Positions 33,313 through 44,520 are shown, counted from the first letter of the stretch. The stretch: DNA of 64,000 nt from Rhodeus uyekii (GCA_037043235.1 JAWRVZ010000180.1:186001-250000), one strand, 5' to 3'. Notes: a model not told the origin generated them from the letters alone. Numbers and translations: made by a program.

Positions 33313-34999
33313 ATATAACCTAAATAATCAAACATTTATTTTACAAGTAAAATTGTATTTACTGTTTGATCCCATGACTCTATCAAAATAAATATCAAAA
33401 TGTGATGACAAAGATGCCAACATACAGAGGAACGAGAAAAAACTCCCCATACATGAGAGGTTTGAAAGTTTTTCTGTGCGAGTGCTTTTTGTCCAACAGG
33501 GATATCTTAAATGAGCCATATTTTTCTCCTCTAGGCCTTGACACATGCGTTTTGAAGTTAAATGTGACATTTTAAAGTTTTTGTTTTTTGAGGCTGAATG
33601 TGAGTCTGATATACGAGTTTAAAAAGCACAGATAATCAGCAGTGGGTTTGCAGGGATTTGGTTCTGAAATGACCAAAGCATTTTGTGTTTATAGTGCTGT
33701 GATATAAGCCAGAGATGCAGAGAAAACCTTCTTAATTTGTCCAACACGGTTTTGGTTAGGACTCTGCTGAACTGCGGGACATGAAGAGTAGCAGACCAAC
33801 AGGGAGGGATGGTGGGGGGTGTCTTTGAAGAAAATGGCAATGTAGAAAAGAAGAGAGGGGGGTTGTGAGGGGTAGTTGTGAATTAAGCCTTAATGTGACA
33901 CCACAGGAGTTTCAAGGTGACCAAATGGCACCAATTACCTCAGAAACTGCCCGATTAGGTTGAGCAAAGGGGTGAGAATGAGTGTCAAAGACAGGCCGTA
34001 AGAAATGAAGAGAGGAAGGATGAAACAGATGTAGAGAGAGAGAGAATGAAAGATTAACATGAAAAGACGTAATTATGGAGATATGTTGAGATGGGAGTTT
34101 GTGGACCTGGTTCATACTAGTTCAATGACACTTTTGAGTGTTTTTTCGTTCATTGGTTCACAAAAAAATTAAGAATAAAAAAAAATCTCAGTGCCTTTTA
34201 TTGTAGGTTCAATCTGTGTTATTCAACCATGTTGCTGAATGTAAAGCAATAGTACACATTTCAAACTCTTCCAAATCAAACCCTTCTGATTCAACTCATC
34301 AGCTCATTAGCAGACCTGACCTGTGCTGCGTCTGAAATGGCATTCTGTCAGAGTGCGTACTACATTTGATAAACTAGATTTACAACCATCACAAAACTAT
34401 GTGACCCTATCATCTAACATGTGTGTACTGTGAATGACATTCAGACATCATACTGTCCTTGTCATGTGACTTGCGGCAGCTCATTACCATTCACAACTCC
34501 TCTCTTGTGGCCTCATGTAGTAATAGTGTAGTAACCTGTCCATCTTTGGATGCGCGCTTTAAAATCTTGCCTGAAGTAGTAGATCGTCCAGATACTTTCC
34601 ACCATTTTATTGCTTTTTTCATGTACTGATATCCCCTACTATATATTAGGGAAGTAGGAAAATGTAAATGTAGGTCTAAAATGGAAACTAGCGTTATTAT
34701 GTAAAAAGTAAATAAATAAACATTCATCTACTCAGAGACTGAAAAAAGGTTTGAAGTACCAAAAGTATTTATTTATTTTTTCCACAAAAGGCAAAACAGA
34801 TGTGTTCATTCTGTTACAAGAGTAGTCTTTCAGTGAAGTCACAACGCCTGACTAGTCAATTAGTACAAGTAGTAATTCTTTTTAGCAGTGGTGCTTTAAT
34901 TAGCGTGATAACAGTGTGCCATGTTTCAGTGCTTCAGCTGCCTTTTCACTACTTACTACAAACGATATACCGTCATGCACATATAAACAGGCTGGATTC

Positions 35000-35264
35000 A
35001 AATGTGCAGTGCAAGTGAGTTTATTAAACAAAAGGAAAACACAAAATGAAGTAGTCCGTGACGGTGGCAGGTCCAGGTGACACAGGGACTCAATGAGCTG
35101 TTGAGTACGTAGAAGATGCAGTGATAAATCCCAGTGGTGATGATTACGGTCAGGAACATGGAACACTGGAACACTGGAACAACATGGGAGACAACGACCT
35201 GACAGCACAATGAGGGTGAGAGGGAAATATAAAGGCAGGATCTGATGATGATCAGGTGCAGGTG
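35000..35264 (-). mobile_element. Probable LTR joined to a Gypsy RNase H remnant
   Basis: The minus strand has CCTTTATATTTCCC (TATA-like) and TTGTTTAATAAACTCACTTG (polyadenylation-type), as expected of an LTR. It follows the RNase H frame with no integrase between, so a deletion removed that gene. LTR ends are not clear. Confidence 0.4.
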
Positions 35265-36245
35265 ATCAGGTGTGGGTGATGATTGCAGAGGAGGTGATGA
35301 GTCTCTCAGGAAAAACACACTCGGGAGTAGACGGGCATTCGGAGCGGTCAAAAATACGTGACAAAGCATCGGGTTTGATGTTTTTAGAACCCGGGCGGTA
35401 CGATAGAGAAAAGTCAAAACGTCCGAAAAAAAGGGCCCACCGAGCCTGCATGGAATTAAGTCTTTTGGTGGTTCTGATGTACTCTAAATTCTTATGATCG
35501 GTCCAGACTAGAATTTGACCAGCTGCATCACTGTGTGGTACGGCGCCTGCAACGCATCCTGCCGCAAGGCACTGCAGCGCATAGTGAGAGCAGCTGAGAA
35601 GATCGTTGGTGTCTCTCTCCCACCCCTCCAGGACATCTATAACACCCGCCTCTCCCGAAAAGCCCTTGCTATTGCTAGGGACCCCACCCACCCATCCCAC
35701 AGCCTCTTCAGTCTGCTGCCATCAGGGAGGAGACTACGCAGTCTCCAGGCACGGACCAACAGACTGAAGGACAGCTTCATACCCCAAGCTGTCAGGGCAT
35801 TGAACTCTCTCCCGACTCTGCCACCTCTCCCCTCTTCTGCACCAAGGACCTGATCTCTGAATCCCCCCCCCCACCCCCTACCCTTGGGTCTGAGAGTAAC
35901 GGAATTTCAATTCTCTATATGTATGCACTGTATATATTGCAGAATTGACAATAAAGCTGACTTTGACTTTGACTTTGACTTTGAAAAGAAACCACCGACC
36001 CTTCTAACCAGTGACGCCACTCTTCCAATGCTAACTTGACTGCCAACAATTCTCGGTTACAAGTCATAGTTACGTTCGGCTGGAGACAAACGATGAGACA
36101 AAAACGCGCATGGGTGCATCTTGTCGTCCGAGGGAGAGTGATGGGAAAGAACCGCACCTACTCCCACCTCTGATGCATCGACCTCCACGACAAACTGACG
36201 TGATGGGTCAGGGGCAATGAAGGACATGAACATTAACAAAGGAAC
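35265..36245 (-). pseudogene. Ty3/Gypsy RNase H domain, split by a LINE
   Basis: Two minus-strand parts of one domain. The first (36245-35982) reads QFVVEVDASEVGVGAVLS, HRLSPAERNYD and NRELLAVKLALEEWRHWLEG. The second (35513-35265) reads VWTDHKNLEYIRTTKRLNS and RPGSKNIKPDALSR. The intervening 468 bp are a plus-strand LINE. The two sides meet in the same frame at a TTTGA sequence, so the break is due to the LINE alone at this place. RT and integrase are missing. It differs in sequence from the Gypsy family at 1-3522. Confidence 0.85.
35514..35981 (+). mobile_element. 5'-truncated LINE fragment with (TTTGAC)n tail
   Basis: Encodes a LINE C-terminal part: SCITVWYGACNASCRKALQ, GVSLPPLQDIYNTRLSRKAL, LLPSGRRLRSLQARTNRLKD and SFIPQAVRALNSL. 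The 3' end is ACAATAAAGCTGACTTTGACTTTGAC. TTTGA occurs at both borders, as the left flank and as part of the tail. The same type of C-terminus occurs at 45981-46397. The clade is uncertain. Confidence 0.8.
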
Positions 36246-36761
36246 TATAACAACACGGAGTACGTCTGAAGCATTTCCCTCATTATCATATCTTTGGTCT
36301 TGTTTTAAAAACACTTGACAGAATTTCAATTACTTAAAAAAATATGAGCAAATTGTGTTCCAACTTTTAGGTTGATACCTCATAAAATTAGCTTTAAATA
36401 AGATTAATTTCAATAAGATGCTTACTTACCTAGATACTTAGATGCCCGCTAGTCAGCCGCAGTGGCGATGGGCACACGCTAGTGATGTTACGTATGACAC
36501 TGAAGCTTCGATGCGTGTATCGCTCATGTGACACAATTTGAAATGAAGCGCTGTATCGGGGTGTGTATTGGTTTCCCCGAGTCACGTGATCGATGACAAA
36601 TGAAGCCTCACTTTCTGTCAAATCACGTGCGCGTTTCACTTTGCGTGTCAGAAGCTTCAAAGCCCCAGATCTTCCTTGACGAGTCCTTGTTGACTCAGTC
36701 TGATTGATGGTTTTGTGAGGAGAGTCAAAATATGTAATACTGTATATAGAATCAATACATT

Positions 36762-36857
<96 letters not shown>
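36762..36857. repeat. (CA)n(TA)n microsatellite
   Basis: About nine CA units followed by about 38 TA units, within the hAT element. Confidence 0.95.
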
Positions 36858-36860
<3 letters not shown>

Positions 36861-37047
36861 TGTGATACATGTGTGATATCAAGTAAAATGTGGTTTTAAT
36901 TATAAGTTTTTACAGACAGCGGCATGTGCGGAGAAGGAGAGGGGGGGGGGGGTGTATGGAGACACTTGATTCTGTATCGTACCTTGCACGAACACTACAT
37001 AACTTAAATTAACATAACTTAGCTTACGTATTTCTTTTTAAACTTTT

Positions 37048-37293
37048 CTATTGTATATTGTTGTTTTGATTTTTTCGATTTGTATTCTTTTGATCACTTT
37101 TCTTACCTTTTTTCGCCTGACTACCCCCACTTTCACTTTCACTTGACGCAGACAATTTAACGAAATACCTGTCGAGGGACATCTGCTTCTCCTTTATCCA
37201 CAACAACAGAAGCCTCTTCATCTCATCATTCATATTCAAACATAACTTCGATATAATCGTCATGCACTTGGAAGGATTTACATTATTGATCAC
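37048..37293 (-). CDS. Short open frame, possibly pogo-like transposase fragment
   Basis: 81 residues, and the frame stays open upstream (SQYIHDIILKQQDV). NMNDEMKRLLLLWIKEKQM resembles the second CENP-B-type helical segment of Tigger transposases (...E.LL..WI.DK...), but the match is short. The rest is Ser/Lys-rich (SASSESESGGSQAKKGKKS). It lies within a hAT element, so a captured fragment is possible. I would not call it a gene without a homology search. Confidence 0.3.
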   Translation of the reverse strand: MINNVNPSKCMTIISKLCLNMNDEMKRLLLLWIKEKQMSLDRYFVKLSASSESESGGSQAKKGKKSDQKNTNRKNQNNNIQ

Positions 37294-37401
37294 ATCCTGC
37301 TGCTTTAGGATGATATCGTGGATGTACTGCGATCATAGGTGAGAGATAGATCTCTCACGCGGACACACGCTCATAATGATCCTATCACAGAATGTCCTTA
37401 T

Positions 37402-37402
37402 T

Positions 37403-37459
<57 letters not shown>
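37402..37459. repeat. (GT)n(GA)n microsatellite
   Basis: About 13 GT units followed by about 16 GA units. Confidence 0.95.
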
Positions 37460-37461
<2 letters not shown>

Positions 37462-37529
37462 AGCCTACTTTAGATCTTATTGAATCATATAAATTCATAT
37501 TATATTTTATTGTCACACTTTATGACAAT

Positions 37530-37859
37530 AGTACTGTTTGGCTTTGGCCAGAGGAGAACTGGTCCCCCAACTGAGCCTGGTTTCTCCCAAGGTTTTTTCT
37601 CCATTCTATTCTTCATTCATTACGTCACCTGCCGGAGTTTTGGTTCCTTGCCGCTGTCGCCTATGGCTTGCTCAGTTGGGGAAACTTAACACTTAAAGTT
37701 CATCAATTGTATTGATTCGCCTGCTCTTTTGGAGGTGTTGTTCAGCCAAACAAATTTTGTTTATATTGTCTTTTCTGTGACCACTGTAAAGCTGCTTTGA
37801 AACAATCTACATTGTAAAAAGCGCTATATAAATAAAGGTGACTTGACTTGACTTGACTT
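37530..37859 (+). mobile_element. CR1/L2 LINE 3' end inserted in the hAT element
   Basis: Non-coding 3' portion of the 24297 LINE family: GGCCAGAGGAGAACTGGTCC, CACCTGCCGGAGTTTTGGTTCC, AAGCTGCTTTGAAACAATCT and the GACTT-repeat tail. 5'-truncated, plus strand. Confidence 0.85.
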
Positions 37860-38126
37860 TATGGGTAAATTATTATTGTTTTTCTGGATACATTAAACAC
37901 AAACATATACAGCTTTTATTTGTACACATAGCATTGAAACGATGGAGTGTGTTGTGATTGCTTCATCTGACAGAGCTTCTTTCACAGGCTTCTGTCTGTT
38001 TTATTTTAAATAAGCACCAGATGGCGCTGTTCATGACACTCGCGAAGCCTCGAATCTTTTCCCGAAACAGTCAGGGTGAAGCCTCAGTGCTTCATGAAGC
38101 CTCATTTCCACGTCCCTAGCACACGC

Positions 38127-39110
38127 TTCCTTCCACTTCTTTTCATGTTGAGTGACTTGAGTCCAGTGGCCGCCAGGTGGATTTAGAGCCTTCATCGAAT
38201 TGCTCCAACGTGTTGCAGGACATCCTTGTGCTCTTTTGACTTCCCTTGGGTACCAGAAATTTGTGCGGTAAGACCATCGATCATCAGTTCTTCTAACAAC
38301 GTGGCCTGCCCATCGGTGTTTCACTGTTCTAATATGATCTGCCACATCTCGTATGCCTGATTGTTGCCGAAGATCGACACTTCTCAGCCCTTGTTTGTGT
38401 TGTTCGCGACGGTTTGTCCCTAGAAGCAATCTCTCCAGCGCTCTCTGCATCGTGGTGATGAGCTTGGTTGAGGTTTTGTTGTCAGCCCAAGTTTCAGCTC
38501 CATAGCAGAGTGCAGGAACAACGGTGGAGTCGAAGAGTTGCGCTCTGATCTTCTTGTCATTGACGAGTTGAGCGGCTTCCTTGGTCTTATTCATGGCAGC
38601 CCATGCAGCTCGCTTTCTCCGACTGATTTCTACTTTGAGGTCGTTGTCCATCATGAGCACTTGTCCGAGGTAGATGGAGTAGTATGGTAGTATGGTTCCT
38701 TGTGCTGTGATTGGTGCCCATCTGCCCATTGATTTCTCGTGAATTCCGTCTTGCTTCGGTTCATTATGGCGATGTCGTCGGCAAAGCGGAGATTGTTGAT
38801 TTTCTTGTCGTCGATGGAGATTCCTTTGTCGTTCCAGTCCAGTTCCAGCATGGTGTTGTTCGATGCCGACGTGAACAGCTTCAGAGTGATGGTGTCTCCT
38901 TAACGTACTCCCTTGCAGATTGGAACAATGAGATCTTTGTGGAACAGTCGAATCTTGGTGGACGTGTCCAAATTGCATTGTTCCAACAGGTTGATGTACT
39001 TGTTGTCCACTCCGGCACGAGCGAGCCAGTTCCATACTGCGTTCAGCTCCACACTGTCGAACGCCTTGGTGTAGTCGCCAAAGCAGAAAAGGACTGGGGA
39101 TTTCAATAAG
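38127..39110 (-). pseudogene. RTE-type LINE reverse transcriptase and C-terminus (broken)
   Basis: Motifs: DYTKAFDSVELNAVWNWL, GVR followed by a stop then GDT, NNLRFADDIAIMN (catalytic FADD box), YLGQVLMMDNDLKVEISRRK, RTVKHRWAGHVVRRTDDRW and AQGCPATRW. The KxRWAGHV...R...RGCPATRW type ending fits RTE-like elements. Defects: TAA at 38900-38902 at the Gln position of the GVRQGD motif, and a frameshift near 38690. The reading stops at the hAT insertion (38126). Confidence 0.82.
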
Positions 39111-39169
39111 ACCAGACTTTTCCAATAAATTTCCATATGCGGTTTCACTGAGCTGAATCATATATTTTT

Positions 39170-40363
39170 CAGAATTTTCATATATTTTATGAACTAGACA
39201 TCCTATTCAGAAGTGTATTGGGCATTATTTGTTTTGCATTCAACCTCTAAAAGAACACATATGTGCGTTACAGGTCGTCGCCCATAACAAATGGAGAATT
39301 CATTTTATTTTATTTTATCGAAAAAAATTTAAAGGATGTTATCTTTTGAACGTATTGCATGAAAACGAGAAAAGATCCAGGAACAATCATGTAATTTCCC
39401 AGACTTACAAATACTCTTTTAAAAATGGTCTATTCCAGATCATGAAAAGTATCCCTGCAACAAAATATACTAGTAGCAACAGTATACAGTATACTTTTAT
39501 GCTTTAGTGGAAATACGTCTCGTTTCTGTAGGAGAGGATCTCAGCGCAAATCTCAGAACAAAACATGCTTATAGAAAAGGAACAGAGGAGGCAAAATGAC
39601 AAGATGAGTATTTTTTAAGGTTAATATCTGCAGGTTAAGCTCTCTCTGGAAGGCCTTGGGGACAGTGTGTTTATTTGGATTCAAATCTCCTTCATGTTGT
39701 GGCGCCAATTAGCCTTCTAGGGGATGATGCCCATGTTATGAATTCCTCCTTTCTTCGTTTTCCCTAATTTCCTGCACTCAGACAGCACTGGCGGACAGCT
39801 CTATGAGTCTCAGTTTCCCCATCTCACTCTCTTCCCAAGTTCATTTTTACAGAGGGATCAGCGGCAGTGACCTCACCACAGGCGCCCAATCAGAAAAAGA
39901 CACATGATAGCAAAACACACTCTGCTCCAATTACAGTGTGGAGGAAAACATGGGCAAGCCAGATAAAGTGATTATACTAGTATTTGCGTTAGCGCCAGTG
40001 CCTGTGGCTCACCAGGTGGGACTGTTGTGACCTTTGGTCTGGTTTTGACTGGTCTGTTTGGTTTTGGGGGGTGGGGGTCAAAGGACCAGATAAAGTAATC
40101 GTTCAATTACATGTTCATCTGGATTGCCTGGGTCCGGTGTCCCTCTTTTTACATTTCTTCCTCCATTTCTCTAATCACAAAAGACCATCCCACCTGTCAA
40201 GAATTAAAATAGCTTTATTATAATGTCACCTCACATTAAATACCCAAAAACATTTTTGAAAATGTAAGTTGTTCTGAAAGGATGTTTGGATGGGTGGATG
40301 AAAGAACAGACTGTTTAATCGAAAGATGGTTGTATGGATGAACAGATGGATTTTTATATGAAT
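39170..40363. other. No gene seen; repeat-poor non-coding DNA
   Basis: No coding signature. 39640-39990 (TTGTGGCGCCAATTAGCCTT, TCCAATTACAGTGTGGAGG) has the look of conserved non-coding DNA; this is a guess from composition. Confidence 0.4.
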
Positions 40364-40371
40364 AGATAGAT

Positions 40372-41498
40372 CAGGGGTGTCAAACTCAATTGCACAGGGG
40401 GCCAAAATCCCCAAAAAACTTTAGGTCGCGGGCCGAACAGGATAAACATTTATTGAACACACTAAAACTAAACTTTTAAAACTTACCTTTTTTTAAATTA
40501 GATGTGAATAAAAACAGACAGAAATATTATTCTGGAATAAATCAACTTATACCTTAAATAACTTAAAAATATAAAAATATTTTAAAAAAACTTTAAAACA
40601 AATTAAAATATATCCTGTCTAAATTATACAAGTTAGAAATAAAGTAAACACGTAAAGTAAAAGTTAAAATAACAAACATTCAAATTTATTTACTCTTCTG
40701 TCATTTTATATAAAACTTAAAAAGATTTATATATAAAAGATTTTGCTCTCCATAAAAATATATCCTGTCAAAATTATACAAATTCAAAATATGGACATGC
40801 TGCATAACAAAACCTGGAAATCTAAATAAAATTTTTGCTTTTCAGCAATAACAAATCAAATCATTCAGTTGAATTTGCTCTTATGTCATTTGTCTTATAG
40901 TGCCGTCTTATTAAATTATTTAATTACTGCCACATTAGCTCCGCAAATGAGACACACGGGTAACCGGCAGTATGTCAGTAAACATATACCGTATTTTCCC
41001 GCATATTACCCATGGGTTATAGCAGATTTTACAAACTATATCACAATTTTTTTTTTACACTTAATAATATTTCAATATATTTGTTACGTCCCTAAGGACG
41101 TAATGTTTTTTTTTTGCGCTGTATTTTCTTTCTGGCGCTTTTACTATCACTCTGACAGCTGGCGCTGATATGCTGTCTGACCTGTCAATCATGCAAGAAG
41201 ACGTTCTGCCATGAGGGCGGGCTCTTCTCATCCGATGATCAACACCTGAATTTCGCGCACAAGCACTGTGTACCGAGCTGAACAGTTATGGATAATTGAC
41301 AATAACAATCGCGCGGTACTAGCGCGAGCGCGAAGCGCGAAGCATCATTAGCCACTTCCTGTTTAATACAGGAAGTGTTCGGCGAGTCAGCTGGAGGGCG
41401 GGACATCTCGCGGGCCATTAATAAAATGCTCTCGCGGGCCGGACATAATTACACGCCGGGCCGGATGTGGCCCGCGGGCCTTGAGTTTGACACCTATG
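40372..41498. mobile_element. Non-autonomous hAT-type element
   Basis: Termini CAGGGGTGTCAAACTCAA and (right end) TTGAGTTTGACACCTATG form imperfect terminal inverted repeats. Both flanks read AGATAGAT (40364-40371 and 41499-41506), an 8-bp duplication, although the neighbourhood is GATA-rich, so chance is possible. No transposase. The inside is AT-rich, then has a block shared with 30590-30790 and a palindrome, TTACGTCCCTAAGGACGTAA, at 41082-41101. The end sequence GGGCCGGATGTGGCCCGCGG is typical of Charlie-like hAT elements. Confidence 0.8.
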
Positions 41499-41767
41499 AG
41501 ATAGATGGATGGATGGATGGAAGAATGGATGGATAAATGGAATAATGAACAGAATAATGGAGTGCGTGATCTGTATTGATAGATGGGTTGATGGATGAAT
41601 AAATGAATAAACGGTTCAAGGTATACATGGATATATTTATAATGTTTGAAATATAATGAGTGAAAAGATGAACTTAAAGCTGAATAGATGGATAGATTAC
41701 CAAATTAATGGATGAAAGATAATACAAAATTAATAGAAGGCAGGGTTTTTGGAAAGATTGATAGGCA

Positions 41768-41791
41768 CACAGACAGACAGACAGACAGACC

Positions 41792-41834
<43 letters not shown>
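41768..41834. repeat. (CAGA)n(GATA)n microsatellite
   Basis: Five to six CAGA units followed by about ten GATA units. Confidence 0.95.
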
Positions 41835-41835
<1 letters not shown>

Positions 41836-42530
41836 TTTGGATGAATAATTGGAAAATGTAACAGATCAATGGATGGATGAAAAGATGGATTAATACTCTA
41901 ATGGATGTATGGACAGATGAATGGACGAGCAAATGGATGGATGCACAGACCATCATCTAACCTGTTGTTGATGTCTTCATTACATGGTTACTGGCCCACC
42001 ATTCTGAAGGGATTTCCTCAAAGCCGTCTGATGAGCTTATTGACAGATGTGTCCAACATCTGGGGCAGTAATTATTGGTAATAACTTCCAGGCTCCAGAC
42101 TGACTGAGGAGAAACAAAGATTGTCTCAGGATGTTGATCTGCATGGACTGATCCTGACGTTCCCACCCTGGCTCTCATTCACACACAGATTTAAATGGAG
42201 AGCTCAAACTACGAGAGATGGTTATTGGCAAGAGCCAAGAGTGTTTGATTCACAGTCCACCAAAATGAGACAGAACACACACTGAGACAGACTGTCAAAA
42301 TATCTCTCTCCCACCCCTTCTGCTGTATCTCAGAAGCCAGACCTCATCAGCTGAAAATAATTACATTCATGACAGAGAGGAGGAGGTTGCAAACACAGAA
42401 ACTGAAGTGAGATAGAGAGATGACTGAAGGAAGAGCTTGGAGTCCCTTTAAAGTAAATCAGTTCATTTAACATCTAAATTCAAGAAGAAATTTTTTTTTG
42501 CTACTTTTCAAGATTCCAGTTTCAATAATA

Positions 42531-42690
42531 CAGTGGAACCCACTTATCTCGAGCTCAGTTAACTTGCCAACCCTCTTATGGTGACGTTTTTGGAGTGGAA
42601 CCGCCAAACTCCCTATTTTTCTTAACATTTTCTAAGCGGTTTTTACCGTTAAAGGCAAAAAGCAACAAAGCATTTTAGAGTTTGTAAAGA
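42531..42690 (+). mobile_element. Solo Tigger/pogo-like terminal segment
   Basis: CAGTGGAACCCACTTATCTC after a TA, then GTGACGTTTTTGGAGTGGAA and CCGCCAAACTCCCTATTTTT, matching the terminal region at 31430-31549 in inverted orientation. No coding part follows. Confidence 0.65.
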
Positions 42691-42719
42691 AACCATTACT
42701 AACCGCGTGTGCAATACTT

Positions 42720-42783
42720 TCAGAACGGGCAACATTTTTTGATTACAAATAGTGGTCCACACACACAAAAAGTTTGAAAACCA
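42720..42783. mobile_element. hAT-like terminus fragment
   Basis: AATAGTGGTCCACACACAC and AAAAGTTTGAAAACCACTG resemble a hAT end. It directly abuts the next LINE. Confidence 0.35.
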
Positions 42784-43960
42784 CTGATCTAGACTACTGC
42801 CTAACACTCGATGGCTGTTCTGTCAAGTCTTCGTCGTCAGTTAGAAACCTGGGTGTGCTCTTTGATACCAATCTTTCATTTGAAAGCCACGTCTCTAGCA
42901 TCTGTAAAACGGCATTCTTCCATCTTAAAAATATATCTAAATTGCGACATATGCTCTCTAAGACAAATGCGGAAAAAGTTAGTTCATGCGTTCATGAGTT
43001 CAAGGCTAGATTATTGTAACGCTCTACTAGGTGGTTGCCCTGCACGCTTAATAATAAAAAATTCCAGCTGGTCCAAAATGCAGCAGCTCGAGTTCTTACT
43101 AGAACCTGGAAGTATGAGCATATTAGCCCAGTTCTGTCAAACCTGCACTGGCTTCCTATTAAACACCGAATACATTTTAAAATCTTGCTAATTACTTACA
43201 AAGCATTAAATGGTTTAGCTCCACAGTAGTTGAGCGATCTCTTAACACATTATAGTCCTTCACGTCTATTGCGATCCCAAAAAACTGACCAGCTTATACC
43301 TAGAATATCAAAGTCAATATCAAAGTTCCTATTACAGTTCGGGAAGCAGACACACTCTGTCAGTTTAAATCTAAATAAATATACTTTATAAATACTTTAT
43401 ACATACATTTTTAATCCAAATCATGTAAAAGGATTGTTAGGCTGCATAATTTAGGTCAGCCGGAACCGGGAACATTCCCATAACATCTGATGTACTCGAT
43501 ACATCAGAAGAAGAATGGCATCTACGCTGATATTGGTCTCTGTTTATTCCGAGGTTACCGTGGTCAGCCGTATCCAGATCAGATGAAGGACCTGCTCCTG
43601 GACACGAGCACAACACTGCCCTGAAGTGTCTGCGGAGACCGTGACTCTACTAAACCCTCGCCTGTGAAGATTATGAACCCATCGCCAATCGGACCAAATT
43701 GGACTTAATATTGGACTTGAATTGTTATCAATATAATAATCAAACTATCAATCAATCAATCAAATCAATCAATAATCAAAACTTAACACTTAATATTCAT
43801 CAATTATATTAATTCGCCAGCTCTTTTAAGGCTACCGTTCAGTCAACCAAACTTTGTTTATAATGTTTTCCCGTGACCACTGTAAAGCTGCTTTGAAACA
43901 ATCTGTATTGTAAAAAGTGCTATATGAGTAAATGTGACTTGACTTGACTTGGCTTGACTT
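42784..43960 (+). mobile_element. CR1/L2 LINE, 5'-truncated (about 1.2 kb)
   Basis: Plus-strand copy of the 24297 LINE family. It starts at LDYCLTLDGCSVKSSSSVRN and continues NLGVLFDTNLSFESHVSSIC, with a frameshift before the C-terminal KHRIHFKILLITYKALNGLA part, then a stop at the NGLAPQ position (43229). The 3' untranslated end and the CTTGACTTGACTTGG tail are complete. An ORF2 C-terminal domain with decay of this degree suggests an older insertion than 11059-12034. Confidence 0.85.
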
Positions 43961-44520
43961 TACACTGTGATCAAAATTGTGTTTGCTCTTTTAACTTAAA
44001 AGCCTTATACATCAAAACATCACCTAACAACAGGACCAGGACACTTTAACAAGACTTAACAACTACTCGGAATATCGTGTCTCTTAGCTGAGCTCATATT
44101 AAAATTATTACTGATTAAACACAATGGACTTCTAAATGAATGGGTAATACAGCACAAGAAGTTTTTACATTGTAGTTGTATTAGCTGACTTGATTCTATT
44201 GGATTACCCGCCATCGTTGAGCTGGAACAGATACATTCAGCTCTCTGGATAGCTTAGAAGGACAGGAAATGTGTCTGTCTGAGAGTCCAGTGCCTGACAG
44301 AGCAGCTCAGCTCTGTTCTCTTTGGAAAAGGTGATTTACCAAGTGCGGTTGAGGGTCACCTGAGGGTGGATAATAGAAAATGTCTGGAGGTTATAGATGG
44401 ATCGCTTACTGGTGTTGACATGTTTTAGGTTTGCTTTTCCCTTTTAAGACAAGCATCTGTGGTTAATATAGAAACTTTAACCAGTATGTTTCTTTTCATA
44501 AGGAGTAGTACATTAAAAAT
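43961..44520. other. No gene seen
   Basis: Non-coding sequence between a LINE end and a short dispersed repeat. Confidence 0.4.

Larger units (their letters stand above)
31550..34990. other. No gene seen; non-coding with two SINE remnants
   Basis: Apart from the SINEs at 32250 and 33141, no boundary or coding motif. The section 32000-32170 (TTGGTAATTAGCTATTAGGG, GCATTTAGCCTTATTACC) looks like candidate conserved non-coding DNA. Confidence 0.45.
36480..38118. mobile_element. hAT-type DNA transposon with exact 8-bp target duplication
   Basis: Left terminus TAGTGATGTTACG and right terminus (reverse complement) TAGGGACGTGG. Flanks GCACACGC at 36472-36479 and 38119-38126 are identical, the 8-bp duplication typical of hAT. 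Near both ends GAAGCTTC/GAAGCCTC motifs recur (for example about 36500, 36605, 36653, 38046, 38080, 38096), likely transposase-binding subterminal repeats. It contains microsatellites, one small open frame and a LINE insertion (37530-37859). No hAT transposase is visible, so it is non-autonomous. Confidence 0.8.
36425..39110 (-). mobile_element. RTE-type LINE fragment interrupted by a hAT element
   Basis: Minus-strand RT and C-terminal coding (38127-39110) is followed, beyond the hAT insertion, by a short 3' part (36425-36471) ending GGCATCTAAGTATCTAGGTAAG. The two sides are joined by the 8-bp duplication GCACACGC. The 5' side is truncated within RT. Confidence 0.7.

Noticed and set aside
38690..39161. 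N-terminal part of a 376-codon minus-strand frame
   Set aside because: RT motifs of the RTE LINE are in a different frame here; only the part below about 38690 is genuine.
41768..41834. CRISPR-like array
   Set aside because: Plain tetranucleotide microsatellite with no spacers; the genome is eukaryotic.
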